A DNA stretch of 64,000 nucleotides, taken from assembly GCA_020636325.1 (NCBI GenBank), contig JACJYC010000004.1, positions 620,001 to 684,000 of the forward strand, given 5' to 3'. Shown here piece by piece: positions 43,794 to 51,882 of the stretch. Origin of the DNA: Lewinellaceae bacterium (GTDB taxonomy: Bacteria > Bacteroidota > Bacteroidia > Chitinophagales > Saprospiraceae). The translations under genes were made by a program, and so were the position numbers. Each line of letters begins with the position of its first letter. The stretch's first letter is position 1. The notes under the pieces are model-generated. The model saw only the letters and a program-made list of their open reading frames with translations. It made no database searches and had not been told where the DNA came from.

Positions 43794-44882
43794 TTAAAGC
43801 AGCCCGGTCCCGAACCGGTCGGATACCGTACGGGTGATGGCCTTGATCTCCTGTTCGCGGTTTTTGGGCCAGATCAGCAGCACGTCCCCTTCGTCGATAA
43901 TGATCAGGTCGTCGAGGCCGCCGATAATGGCCAGCTTGTCGGGAGTAACCCGCACCAGGCAATTATGGGTGTCTTCCAGGATGATCTTTTCCGCCTGGAT
44001 GGCGTTACCGCTTTCGTCGCGGGCGGATTCGGCGTGCAACGCGCCCCAGGCGCCCAGGTCGCTCCAACCGAATGAGGAGGGGATCGTGTATACGTTCCGG
44101 GCTTGTTCCATTATGGCATAATCAACCGAAATATTGGGGGTTGCGCCGTAGTTTTTATTGATGAAAGCCTGTTCTTCAGCTGTATTGTACAAGCTCATTC
44201 CGGATTGAAAGACCCGGAATATGTCCGGCGAGTACTGTTCAAAAGCCGCCAGGATGGTCTGCGCCTGCCAGATGAAAATTCCGGCGTTCCACAGGTAATC
44301 GCCGCTTTGGAGGAAGGCTTTAGCTTGTTCGAACGGCGGCTTTTCGGTAAACTGGACGACCTTGTGCACCCCCGGGCCGGCTTCCTGCCGTTCGAACTGG
44401 ATATAGCCGTAACCGGTATGCGGGTGGGAAGGTTGAATGCCCAGCGTTACCAGCGCCTGACGGCTTTCGGCAAAGGCCAACCCTTTCCGGACCGTTTCCA
44501 GGAAGGCAGGCTGGTTGAGGATCAGGTGATCTGAAGGGGCGATGATCAGGTTGGCATCCGGGTCGAGGGCGTACAGCTTGGCGGCCGTATAGGCCACACA
44601 AGGCGCGGTATTGTTCCTGACCGGTTCGCACAGGATCTGGTTATCTGAGATTTGCGGCAACTGCTCCTTGACCAGGTCCTTATAAATGAGGTTGGTGACG
44701 ATGAAGATCCGGTCGCCGGGGCACAATTCCAGGAAGCGGTCAAAAGTGAGCTGGAGCAAGGATTTGCCTACTCCAAGAATGTCCAGAAATTGTTTGGGTT
44801 TGGATTCCCTGCTTGCCGGCCAGAACCGCGAACCGACGCCGCCGGCCATAATGGCTACATAGGTATTGGAAGTGTTATTCAT
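43794..44882 (-). CDS. manC: Mannose-1-phosphate guanylyltransferase
   Basis: The product is 362 residues from the ATG at 44880-44882; a longer frame adds 14 non-conserved residues. It makes GDP-mannose from mannose-1-phosphate and GTP for surface glycans. The nucleotidyltransferase loop reads IMAGGVGSRFWPASRESKPK, with QFLDILGVGKSLLQLTFDRF after it, then LCEPVRNNTAPCVAYTAAKL and the sugar-site region WNAGIFIWQAQTIL. The second isomerase domain of bifunctional ManC-GMI proteins is absent, so this is the short monofunctional type common in Bacteroidota. It is first of a minus-strand group with the barrel gene and diverges from the trp operon. Confidence 0.95.
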   Translation of the reverse strand: MNNTSNTYVAIMAGGVGSRFWPASRESKPKQFLDILGVGKSLLQLTFDRFLELCPGDRIFIVTNLIYKDLVKEQLPQISDNQILCEPVRNNTAPCVAYTAAKLYALDPDANLIIAPSDHLILNQPAFLETVRKGLAFAESRQALVTLGIQPSHPHTGYGYIQFERQEAGPGVHKVVQFTEKPPFEQAKAFLQSGDYLWNAGIFIWQAQTILAAFEQYSPDIFRVFQSGMSLYNTAEEQAFINKNYGATPNISVDYAIMEQARNVYTIPSSFGWSDLGAWGALHAESARDESGNAIQAEKIILEDTHNCLVRVTPDKLAIIGGLDDLIIIDEGDVLLIWPKNREQEIKAITRTVSDRFGTGLL

Positions 44883-44901
44883 GGAATGCATTTGGCTGGG
44901 A

Positions 44902-44909
44902 CAAAAATA
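44902..44909 (-). promoter_or_regulatory. Candidate -7 box for manC
   Basis: Read on the minus strand this is TATTTTTG, matching TAnnTTTG. It would give a leader of about 13 nt before the manC ATG. No -33 TTG is found at the expected spacing. Confidence 0.35.
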
Positions 44910-45008
44910 GGGCACTCCGGGCAATTTAAGGCCCCTGAAGGGTTAAAATAAGAATTTGCCAAGGAATCGGCATTTCATTTTATTATTATTAAAAATTTTG
45001 ATAAAAGA

Positions 45009-45041
45009 TTTGCAAGTATGGAAAGAAAGCCTTTATCTTGC
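45009..45041 (+). promoter_or_regulatory. Promoter of the trp operon
   Basis: TTTG at 45009-45012 is followed after 21 nt by TATCTTGC (45034-45041), a near match to TAnnTTTG. A start near 45047 lies about 12 nt before the leader-peptide ATG and would give an attenuated leader RNA of about 145 nt. Confidence 0.5.
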
Positions 45042-45058
45042 GCTCAAATTCAATTCAA

Positions 45059-45121
45059 ATGTTTTACGCTTCTGTTAAAAACTGGTGGTGGCACGATCAC
45101 ACGGATTCCCGGGTGAAGTGA
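45059..45121 (+). CDS. trpL: Trp operon leader peptide with three consecutive Trp codons
   Basis: This short frame starts at an ATG 12 nt after the predicted transcription start. It encodes MFYASVKNWWWHDHTDSRVK and stops at 45119-45121. Codons 9-11 (45083-45091) are all TGG, Trp-Trp-Trp, in a 20-residue peptide, which is far above chance. It is followed by a competing set of RNA hairpins and then trpE. By analogy with enterobacterial trpL, ribosome stalling at the Trp codons when charged tRNA-Trp is scarce would let the antiterminator form. There is no clear Shine-Dalgarno sequence, which is normal for this phylum. Confidence 0.85.
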   Translation: MFYASVKNWWWHDHTDSRVK

Positions 45122-45190
45122 CACGCATTTGTTTTTAATGAAGCAGCAAAAGCGGTTTGTCGGTTCGCCCGGCAAACCGCTTTTGCTTTT
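45097..45190 (+). promoter_or_regulatory. Trp attenuator: 1:2, 2:3 antiterminator and 3:4 terminator
   Basis: Three alternative helices are visible. Helix 1:2 pairs 45097-45104 with 45109-45116 (seven pairs, one mismatch), within the leader peptide frame just after the Trp codons. Helix 2:3, the antiterminator, pairs 45109-45123 (CCGGGTGAAGTGACA) with 45158-45172 (TGTCGGTTCGCCCGG): 15 positions, one mismatch, two G-U pairs. Helix 3:4, the terminator, pairs 45145-45159 with 45173-45187, a perfect 15-bp stem followed by TTTT. A ribosome stalled at Trp codons 9-11 would cover strand 1 and free strand 2; one at the stop codon would cover strand 2 and let the terminator form. Confidence 0.85.
45145..45190 (+). 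terminator. Attenuator terminator hairpin ahead of trpE
   Basis: The perfect 15-bp stem AGCAAAAGCGGTTTG (45145-45159) / CAAACCGCTTTTGCT (45173-45187) has a 13-nt loop that can add three inner pairs. It is followed by TTTT AATT, a short U-tract. It lies only 14 nt before the trpE ATG. Confidence 0.85.
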
Positions 45191-45203
45191 AATTCGAACA
45201 CCG

Positions 45204-46622
45204 ATGGAAGCAGCAACTGCAAAAAAAACAGGCGTTAATGTCCGGGTCAGGAAAATCCTGGCCGACACCGTAACCCCCGTGACCCTTTACCTGGGGCTTC
45301 GGGATCATTACACTTTTCCCGTTTTGCTGGAAAGCAACGACTTCAGGAGCAAGGAAGATTGTCATTCCTTTATCGGCCTGGATTCCATTGCCAGTTTTAA
45401 AGTGCAGAACGGCTGGATACACCGGCAATTTCCGGATAAAAGCGCTGAAAGAACCAAAGTTGACGGCGTGGACGCGGTGCCGGATGCTTTTTACAACTTC
45501 CTGCAGGCCATTCAACCGGCCGAAAGTCCGGATGCTCCCGAGTTCAACGGCGTTTTCGGCCATACGGGATTCGATGCCGTTCAGTATTTTGATACCCTGC
45601 AATTTGATCCGGACAAACGGCGTTTCGACCTGCCGGACATCCATTACCATTTTTACCGTTTTGTGATCTCGTTCAACCATTTCAAGGACGAACTCACCAT
45701 CCTGGAAAATATTCCCGATGGGGAGATGTCCAAAATGGAAGAACTGGAAACCAGGCTCAAAAGCCGGAAACTGTCAACCCATCCGTTCAGGCTGTCCGGC
45801 GCCGAGCAAAGCAACCTCACCGACGAAGGGTTCATGGAACTGGTTACGCTGGGTAAAAAACACTGCCACCTGGGGGATGTATTCCAGATCGTGTTCGCCC
45901 GCCAGTTCAGCCAGTCCTTTTTAGGCGATGATTTCCAGGTCTACCGGGTTTTGCGGTCCATCAATCCTTCGCCCTACCTGTTTTATTTCGACTGCGGCCA
46001 ATACCGGATTTTCGGCTCATCACCTGAAACCCAGATGGCGGTTCGCCACGGGGTGGCCAGCGTCAATCCCATTGCGGGCACCTATCGCCGGACCGGGGAC
46101 AAGGTGCAGGACGCCGAAAACGCGCTGGCGTTGTCCAAAGACCCAAAGGAAAATGCTGAACATATCATGCTGGTCGATCTGGCCCGCAATGACCTCGGGC
46201 GGCACACCACCCGGGTAAGGGTAAAGTCGCTGAAGGACATCCAGTTTTTCAGCCATGTGATCCACCTGGTGTCAAAGGTGGAAGGCGACCTGGGCCCCGA
46301 TGCCAACCCGATCCGGATCTTCGGCGATACCTTTCCGGCGGGAACCCTTTCGGGGGCCCCGAAATACAAGGCCATCGAACTGATCAACCGGTACGAAAAC
46401 CAGAACAGGAGTTTTTACGGTGGCGCTTTGGGCTATATCGGGTTCAACGGCGATATGAACCAGGCAATCGTGATCCGTTCATTCCTCAGCCTCGACAATA
46501 CCCTGTACTACCAGGCGGGCGCCGGCATTGTGGCGGCCAGCCGGGAAGCCGCCGAATTGCAGGAAGTGAACAACAAACTGGGCGCTTTGAAGCGGGCGCT
46601 GACGGAAGCCGAAAAGATTTAA
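45204..46622 (+). CDS. trpE: Anthranilate synthase component I
   Basis: The product is 472 residues from the ATG at 45204; a frame open from 45129 would be translated through the terminator hairpin and is rejected. It makes anthranilate from chorismate with ammonia from TrpG. The N-terminal Trp feedback site is present (FPVLLESNDF, LLES motif about residues 47-50). The chorismate-binding domain has FQIVFARQFSQ, SPETQMAVRHG, NPIAGTYRR, DLARNDLGRHTTRVRVKS and the closing GTLSGAPKYKAIELI. The enzyme is therefore likely controlled by Trp both by feedback and, through the attenuator, at transcription. It is first structural gene of the operon; trpG follows after 36 bp. Confidence 0.97.
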   Translation: MEAATAKKTGVNVRVRKILADTVTPVTLYLGLRDHYTFPVLLESNDFRSKEDCHSFIGLDSIASFKVQNGWIHRQFPDKSAERTKVDGVDAVPDAFYNFLQAIQPAESPDAPEFNGVFGHTGFDAVQYFDTLQFDPDKRRFDLPDIHYHFYRFVISFNHFKDELTILENIPDGEMSKMEELETRLKSRKLSTHPFRLSGAEQSNLTDEGFMELVTLGKKHCHLGDVFQIVFARQFSQSFLGDDFQVYRVLRSINPSPYLFYFDCGQYRIFGSSPETQMAVRHGVASVNPIAGTYRRTGDKVQDAENALALSKDPKENAEHIMLVDLARNDLGRHTTRVRVKSLKDIQFFSHVIHLVSKVEGDLGPDANPIRIFGDTFPAGTLSGAPKYKAIELINRYENQNRSFYGGALGYIGFNGDMNQAIVIRSFLSLDNTLYYQAGAGIVAASREAAELQEVNNKLGALKRALTEAEKI

Positions 46623-46658
46623 CCATCCCGGGTTGTACGACCCTTAAAAAAGGCAGAT

Positions 46659-47264
46659 ATGAAAATTCTGGTTTTGGATAATTACGATTCATTTACCTAC
46701 AACCTGGTGCAATACCTGCAGGAAATCCTGGATGAAAAGCTCGACGTATATCGGAACGACGCCATTTCCCTGGAGGAGGTGGACCGGTATGACGTGATCA
46801 TCCTCTCACCCGGCCCCGGGGTGCCTTCAGAAGCCGGGATCATGCCCGGGCTGATCAGGCGGTATGCAGGCTCCAAGGCCATTCTGGGAGTTTGTTTGGG
46901 GCACCAGGCCATCGGCGAGGCCTTCGGCGGCAAACTCATCAACCTTGCCCAGGTTTTCCATGGCGTGGAAACAGCGGTGACGGTCAGCGACCGGGATGAA
47001 TTGCTGTTTCAGGATATCCCCGCACAATTCCAGGCCGGGCGGTACCATTCCTGGGCCGTCAGTACGGATGATTTTCCGGAGGATCTGGTGATCACGGCGG
47101 TTGACGAAGAAGGCGCAATTATGGCGATGCGGCACAAGGAATTCAATATCCGGGGCGTTCAATTTCACCCGGAGTCCATAATGACGGAAAACGGAAAACA
47201 GATGCTGGCCAATTTCCTGGCGGGTTGCCGGGTTGAATTGGCGCACAAAACCGCGAATGTATGA
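46659..47264 (+). CDS. trpG: Anthranilate synthase component II (glutamine amidotransferase)
   Basis: The 201-residue class I glutamine amidotransferase delivers ammonia to TrpE. The nucleophile is Cys79 in ILGVCLGHQAIGEAFGG; the His-Glu pair is in VQFHPESIMTENG near residue 168. The oxyanion loop LSPGPGVPSEAG is present. It is a separate protein, not fused to TrpD as in enterobacteria. It overlaps trpD by 4 bp (ATGA), so the two are translationally coupled. Confidence 0.97.
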   Translation: MKILVLDNYDSFTYNLVQYLQEILDEKLDVYRNDAISLEEVDRYDVIILSPGPGVPSEAGIMPGLIRRYAGSKAILGVCLGHQAIGEAFGGKLINLAQVFHGVETAVTVSDRDELLFQDIPAQFQAGRYHSWAVSTDDFPEDLVITAVDEEGAIMAMRHKEFNIRGVQFHPESIMTENGKQMLANFLAGCRVELAHKTANV

Positions 47265-48250
47265 AATCGACGCTTTCCAGATTGTTTGACCACCAGCTTC
47301 TGAGCAGGGAAGAAGCCAGGGATATCCTGCTGAGGATCTCCGGGGCAGCGTTCAATCCCGTACAGATCGCCAGCTTTGTCAGCGTGTTCAACATGCGCCC
47401 GGTCAGCATCCCCGAACTCCAGGGGTTTCGGGACGCTTTGCTGGAGCTTTGCGTGAAAGTGGACGTCGGCGGACAATCTACCATCGACATCGTCGGGACC
47501 GGCGGCGATGGGAAGAACACGTTCAATATTTCCACCCTATCGGCCATAACCGTGGCCGGCGCCGGGTACAAAGTGACCAAACACGGCAGTTACGGCGTCT
47601 CCTCTTCGGTCGGCTCATCGGATGTCCTGATGGCTTTGGGGTATCGGTTCAGCAATGATAACTCGGTGTTGTTGCGCCAATTGGAAAGGGCCAATATCTG
47701 CTTTTTGCACGCTCCGTTATTCCACCCGGCCTTGAAGGAAGTAGCTCCGGTGCGAAAGGACCTGGGCATGAAAACTTTTTTCAACATGCTGGGGCCGCTG
47801 GTCAATCCGATCCAGCCCAGCCACCAGCTTTTCGGGACATTCAGCCTTGAATTGCAGCGTTTGTACCAGTACCTGCTCCAGGAAAGCGACCGGCGTTTTA
47901 TCATCGTTTATGCCCTCGACGGGTACGATGAGGTCAGCCTTACCGGCCCGTTCAAGATCGCAGGGAACGGACTGGAAAAGGTGCTGCATCCGGAAGATCT
48001 GGATCTGCCCGTGTATACCCAACCGGACCTTGACGGCGGCCAGAACCCGGAAGAAGGCGCCAAAATCTTCAGGGATGTGCTGGAAAACAAGGGGACAAAA
48101 GCCCAAATGGATACCGTGAGCGCAAATGCAGGCCTGGCCATCCATTGCTTCCACCCGGAACGGTCGCTGAAAGACTGCATTGCGGAGGCAAGGGAAAGCC
48201 TTGAAAGCGGTCGCGCCCTTGGTGTGCTGAAAACCTTGTTGGAACAATAG
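47261..48250 (+). CDS. trpD: Anthranilate phosphoribosyltransferase
   Basis: The 329-residue product transfers the phosphoribosyl group from PRPP to anthranilate. The PRPP loop GTGGDGKNTFNISTLSA and the KHGSYGVSSSVGSSDVLMAL loop are clear, as is the acidic metal motif DGYDEVSLTGP. An N-terminal helical domain precedes them. Length is standard for the stand-alone enzyme. It overlaps trpG by 4 bp, and trpC follows after 44 bp. Confidence 0.97.
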   Translation: MKSTLSRLFDHQLLSREEARDILLRISGAAFNPVQIASFVSVFNMRPVSIPELQGFRDALLELCVKVDVGGQSTIDIVGTGGDGKNTFNISTLSAITVAGAGYKVTKHGSYGVSSSVGSSDVLMALGYRFSNDNSVLLRQLERANICFLHAPLFHPALKEVAPVRKDLGMKTFFNMLGPLVNPIQPSHQLFGTFSLELQRLYQYLLQESDRRFIIVYALDGYDEVSLTGPFKIAGNGLEKVLHPEDLDLPVYTQPDLDGGQNPEEGAKIFRDVLENKGTKAQMDTVSANAGLAIHCFHPERSLKDCIAEARESLESGRALGVLKTLLEQ

Positions 48251-48294
48251 CCGGTCCAATTTCACCATAATCAACATCAAACCAAAAAACGGGT

Positions 48295-49110
48295 ATGAAC
48301 ATACTGGAAAAAATAGTAGCCCGCAAACGGGAGGAAGTAGCGGAACGCCGGGAACTCTTCCCGGTCAGGTTGCTGGAAAAAAGCATATATTTTGCAACGC
48401 CTGCCGTATCCTTCACCAGGTACCTGAAGAGAAAGGACAAGTCGGGCATTATTGCGGAGTTTAAACGCAGGTCGCCCTCCCGGGGAGACATCAATCCGTA
48501 CGCTTCGGTTGAAAGGGTGTCCATCGGGTATATGCAGGCCGGCGCTTCGGCGCTGTCCGTATTGACGGACGAACAGTTTTTCGGCGGCAGGAATGCTGAC
48601 CTTACCGAAGCCAGGCGCTTCAATTTTTGTCCGATCCTGAGAAAGGACTTTATCATCGACGAATACCAGATCCTGGAAGCAAGGTCGATCGGCGCCGACG
48701 TCATTTTGCTGATCGCCGAATGTCTGGATAAAAATCGGATCGAACAGCTTGCCCGGACCGCCAGGGACCTTGGCATGGAGGTGTTGATGGAAGTTCACAG
48801 CCGGCCGCAACTGGATAAATTGAACGATTACATTGACGCGGTAGGCGTGAATAACCGCAACCTTGAGAATTTTGTTACGGATGTTCAGACGTCTTTTTCG
48901 CTGGCATCCGAGATTCCCGATAAATTTGTCCGGGTTTCGGAAAGCGGGCTGGACGATCCATCGGTTGTGGCCGAATTGCGGCGGGCCGGCTTCAGCGGAT
49001 TTCTAATCGGCGAGTATTTTATGAAGGCCAGCTTCCCGGGCCAGCGATGCCGGGAATTCATCAACCGCGTGAAGGCCCTGGAAGGGGCGGATATTGTAGC
49101 GGGCTCCTGA
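48295..49110 (+). CDS. trpC: Indole-3-glycerol phosphate synthase
   Basis: The 271-residue TIM-barrel enzyme closes the indole ring from CdRP. Hallmarks are MNILEKIVARKREEVAERR at the N-terminus, the catalytic Lys in IIAEFKRRSPSRGDI, SVLTDEQFFGG, CPILRKDFIIDEYQI, LMEVHSRPQLDKL, VGVNNRNLENFVTD and VSESGLDDPSVV. It is not fused to TrpF, which is encoded next after 41 bp. Confidence 0.97.
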   Translation: MNILEKIVARKREEVAERRELFPVRLLEKSIYFATPAVSFTRYLKRKDKSGIIAEFKRRSPSRGDINPYASVERVSIGYMQAGASALSVLTDEQFFGGRNADLTEARRFNFCPILRKDFIIDEYQILEARSIGADVILLIAECLDKNRIEQLARTARDLGMEVLMEVHSRPQLDKLNDYIDAVGVNNRNLENFVTDVQTSFSLASEIPDKFVRVSESGLDDPSVVAELRRAGFSGFLIGEYFMKASFPGQRCREFINRVKALEGADIVAGS

Positions 49111-49151
49111 TCCGGTCAATTCAGCATTTAACCATCTAATCCCATATTAAA

Positions 49152-49808
49152 ATGAAAGTAAAAGTTTGCGGTACCCGGGACAAGGATAACATCCTCGAAC
49201 TCTTGCAGCTTCCCATCGATTTCATCGGGTTTATCTTCTATCCCAAGTCGCCTCGGTTTGTCGGCAACCGGATCCCGGAGGATTGGATGACCAAACACGC
49301 CCGGGAGTTCGGCCAAATCAAAAAGGTCGGCGTTTTTGTAAATGCCGAAATGGAACAGGTGTTGAATGCCGTCCACGATTACGAGCTGGATTACGTCCAG
49401 CTTCACGGGGAGGAAAGTGTGGAATATTGCAGTGAACTTCACCAATACTGGGAGATCACCTCCATGCGGCAGGCTTTCTTGTGTAAGGCCTTCCGGATCG
49501 ATGACCAGTTTGATTTCTCTCAGACTTCGGCCTATGAAAGGTTCTGCAAGTTCTTCGTATTTGATGCGAAAGGACCGGCCCACGGCGGCAACGGCGCCCA
49601 ATTTGACTGGGAAGCGCTCCATAAATACATGGGTTTTACGCCATACCTGCTCAGCGGCGGAATCGGACCTGAAGATGCCGCAAAAGTAAAGGCGCTGAAC
49701 TTCAAACAAATGATGGGGGTGGACATCAACAGCCGGTTTGAGATTTCGCCGGGCCTGAAGGATGTTTCCCTGGTTAAACAATTCCTGTCAGGTCTTGATA
49801 ATAATTGA
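49152..49808 (+). CDS. trpF: Phosphoribosylanthranilate isomerase
   Basis: The 218-residue TIM-barrel isomerase converts PRA to CdRP. The catalytic Cys is in MKVKVCGTRD (residue 6) and the general acid Asp in FVFDAKGPAHGG (about residue 140). FIFYPKSPRFV, VQLHGEE, LLSGGIGPEDA and VDINSRFEISPGLKD complete the family pattern. It is a stand-alone gene; trpB follows after 54 bp. Confidence 0.97.
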   Translation: MKVKVCGTRDKDNILELLQLPIDFIGFIFYPKSPRFVGNRIPEDWMTKHAREFGQIKKVGVFVNAEMEQVLNAVHDYELDYVQLHGEESVEYCSELHQYWEITSMRQAFLCKAFRIDDQFDFSQTSAYERFCKFFVFDAKGPAHGGNGAQFDWEALHKYMGFTPYLLSGGIGPEDAAKVKALNFKQMMGVDINSRFEISPGLKDVSLVKQFLSGLDNN

Positions 49809-49862
49809 AACCAATGGTTTTTTCAAAACGGAACGATTGTTTTCCGGCAAAAGAAATCAAAA

Positions 49863-51053
49863 ATGGAAATTGCAGTTGACGAACGGGGATATTACGGTGA
49901 GTTCGGCGGGGCTTTTATCCCCGAAATGTTGTATCCCAATGTAGAAGAACTGAAACGTCGGTACCTTTCCATCATGGAGGAGCCGGATTTTCAGCGCAGG
50001 TTCCGCCAGTTATTGCGGGATTATGTAGGGCGTCCTTCACCCCTTTACCTGGCCGAAAGGCTTTCAAACCATTACGGCGCCACCATATACCTGAAAAGGG
50101 AGGACCTGAACCATACCGGCGCCCACAAGATCAACAACACGATCGGTCAGATCCTGCTGGCTCAAAAACTGGGCAAAACCCGGATCATTGCGGAAACCGG
50201 GGCCGGTCAGCATGGTGTTGCCACTGCTACGGTATGCGCGTTGATGGGGTTGCAATGCATCGTCTATATGGGCGCTGTCGACATCCAAAGACAGGCCCCG
50301 AATGTAGCCCGCATGCGGATGTTGGGCGCGGAGGTCCGGCCGGCGACAAGCGGAAGCCAGACCCTCAAGGACGCCACCAATGAAGCCATCCGGGATTGGA
50401 TCAACCACCCGGAAGAAACCCACTATATCATCGGCTCGGTCGTCGGTCCGCATCCGTATCCCGATATGGTCGCCCGCTTTCAGTCGGTGATCAGCGAGGA
50501 GATGAAATGGCAACTTCTGGAGCATACCGGCAACTCCGATCCGGACCTGGTCATAGCCTGCGTAGGCGGAGGGAGCAATGCCGCGGGCGCCTTTTACCAC
50601 TATCTCAACACCCCTGCTGTCCGGTTGGTCGCGGTTGAGGCGGCCGGCAAAGGCATCCATAGCGGCCACTCTGCGGCTACCAGCGTCCTCGGCACCAAAG
50701 GGGTGATCCATGGCAGCCGGACCTTGCTCATGCAAACCGACGACGGCCAGATCATCGAGCCCTATTCCATTTCAGCCGGACTTGACTATCCGGGCATCGG
50801 ACCGATGCATGCGCACCTGATCAAGACCGGGCGCGCCGAAGCCGTCAGCATCACGGATGACGAAGCGCTGAATGCCGCTTTTTCACTGACCAGGACAGAG
50901 GGCATCATACCTGCGCTGGAAACGGCTCATGCCCTCGCCGCATTGGATAAGTTATCTTTTAAGAAAACCGATATCATGGTGGTCTGCCTTTCCGGAAGGG
51001 GTGACAAGGATCTGGCCGCATACATCGAATACCTCGACAGTCATGGACTTTAA
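49863..51053 (+). CDS. trpB: Tryptophan synthase beta subunit
   Basis: The 396-residue PLP enzyme condenses indole with serine. The PLP lysine is Lys89 in DLNHTGAHKINN, with AETGAGQHGVATATVCALMG, the catalytic Glu-containing region and the phosphate-binding CVGGGSNAAGAF all present. GFGGAF-type N-terminus reads YGEFGGAFIPEML, typical of the TrpB1 group that pairs with TrpA. It overlaps trpA by 11 bp, consistent with equal subunit production. Confidence 0.98.
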   Translation: MEIAVDERGYYGEFGGAFIPEMLYPNVEELKRRYLSIMEEPDFQRRFRQLLRDYVGRPSPLYLAERLSNHYGATIYLKREDLNHTGAHKINNTIGQILLAQKLGKTRIIAETGAGQHGVATATVCALMGLQCIVYMGAVDIQRQAPNVARMRMLGAEVRPATSGSQTLKDATNEAIRDWINHPEETHYIIGSVVGPHPYPDMVARFQSVISEEMKWQLLEHTGNSDPDLVIACVGGGSNAAGAFYHYLNTPAVRLVAVEAAGKGIHSGHSAATSVLGTKGVIHGSRTLLMQTDDGQIIEPYSISAGLDYPGIGPMHAHLIKTGRAEAVSITDDEALNAAFSLTRTEGIIPALETAHALAALDKLSFKKTDIMVVCLSGRGDKDLAAYIEYLDSHGL

Positions 51054-51876
51054 CCACAACAGGATCCGGCAGCTATTCGACCGGAAAAAGGAGAATATCC
51101 TCAATATCTATTTCACGGCGGGTTTTCCCCGGTTGGACGATACAGGCGACATCATCACCGCCCTGGGAGACGCCGGGGTCGACCTGATCGAGATCGGCAT
51201 GCCCTATTCCGATCCGCTGGCCGACGGGCCGACCATCCAGCAAAGCGGCCAGGTCGCCCTCCGGAACGGAATGACCCTGCCGCTGCTTTTTGAACAGATA
51301 GCGGCGGTCCGGTCAAAAACAGACCTTCCCCTGATCCTGATGGGCTATTTCAATCAGGTGATGCAATACGGAGAAACGGCATTTTTCGAAAAATGCGCGG
51401 AAATCGGGATCGACGGCCTGATCATTCCCGACCTGCCCCTGGTCGAATACAAAGCCAGCTACCGGGACACCATAGAATCACTTGGGCTGGGATTCAGTTT
51501 TCTGATCACGCCGCAGACTTCAACCGAAAGGATCAGGATGGTGGATGAGCTGAGCAGGGGGTTCATTTATATGGTATCGAATGCCGCCATAACCGGCGCC
51601 AAGGCGGATATAACTCGCTTGCAGATTGATTATTTCGACCGGATCAAAGGCATGCGGCTGTCCAATCCGCGGCTGATCGGGTTCGGCATTTCGAGTTTTA
51701 AAACCTTTTCAACGGCATGCGAATATGCCAACGGGGCCATAATCGGCAGTGCGTTCATCAAAGCCCTGGAATCGTCCAACGGCCACCTCAGCGATGCTGT
51801 CGCCGGGTTCGTTGCCGGTATAAAGAATGAGCATGGCGAGCAGCAAACCCAATCGTTTGACCCATTAAAAAACTGA
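51043..51876 (+). CDS. trpA: Tryptophan synthase alpha subunit
   Basis: The product is 277 residues from the ATG at 51043, within the trpB 3' end. It cleaves indole-3-glycerol phosphate to indole. The catalytic acids are visible: Glu50 in DLIEIGMPYSDPLADGP and Asp61 in the same motif. IIPDLPLVEYKASYR and the phosphate loop region IGFGISSFKTF match the family. The DAHP synthase gene follows after 6 bp. Confidence 0.97.
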   Translation: MDFNHNRIRQLFDRKKENILNIYFTAGFPRLDDTGDIITALGDAGVDLIEIGMPYSDPLADGPTIQQSGQVALRNGMTLPLLFEQIAAVRSKTDLPLILMGYFNQVMQYGETAFFEKCAEIGIDGLIIPDLPLVEYKASYRDTIESLGLGFSFLITPQTSTERIRMVDELSRGFIYMVSNAAITGAKADITRLQIDYFDRIKGMRLSNPRLIGFGISSFKTFSTACEYANGAIIGSAFIKALESSNGHLSDAVAGFVAGIKNEHGEQQTQSFDPLKN

Positions 51877-51882
51877 AATCTG

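Noticed and set aside
45059..45190. T-box or TRAP-type control of the trp operon
   Set aside because: There is no T-box core sequence and no run of spaced GAG/UAG triplets; the Trp codon run and helix order fit leader-peptide attenuation instead.
45129..45203. An N-terminal extension of TrpE by 25 residues
   Set aside because: It would be translated through the attenuator terminator hairpin and shows no conservation; the ATG at 45204 fits the family.
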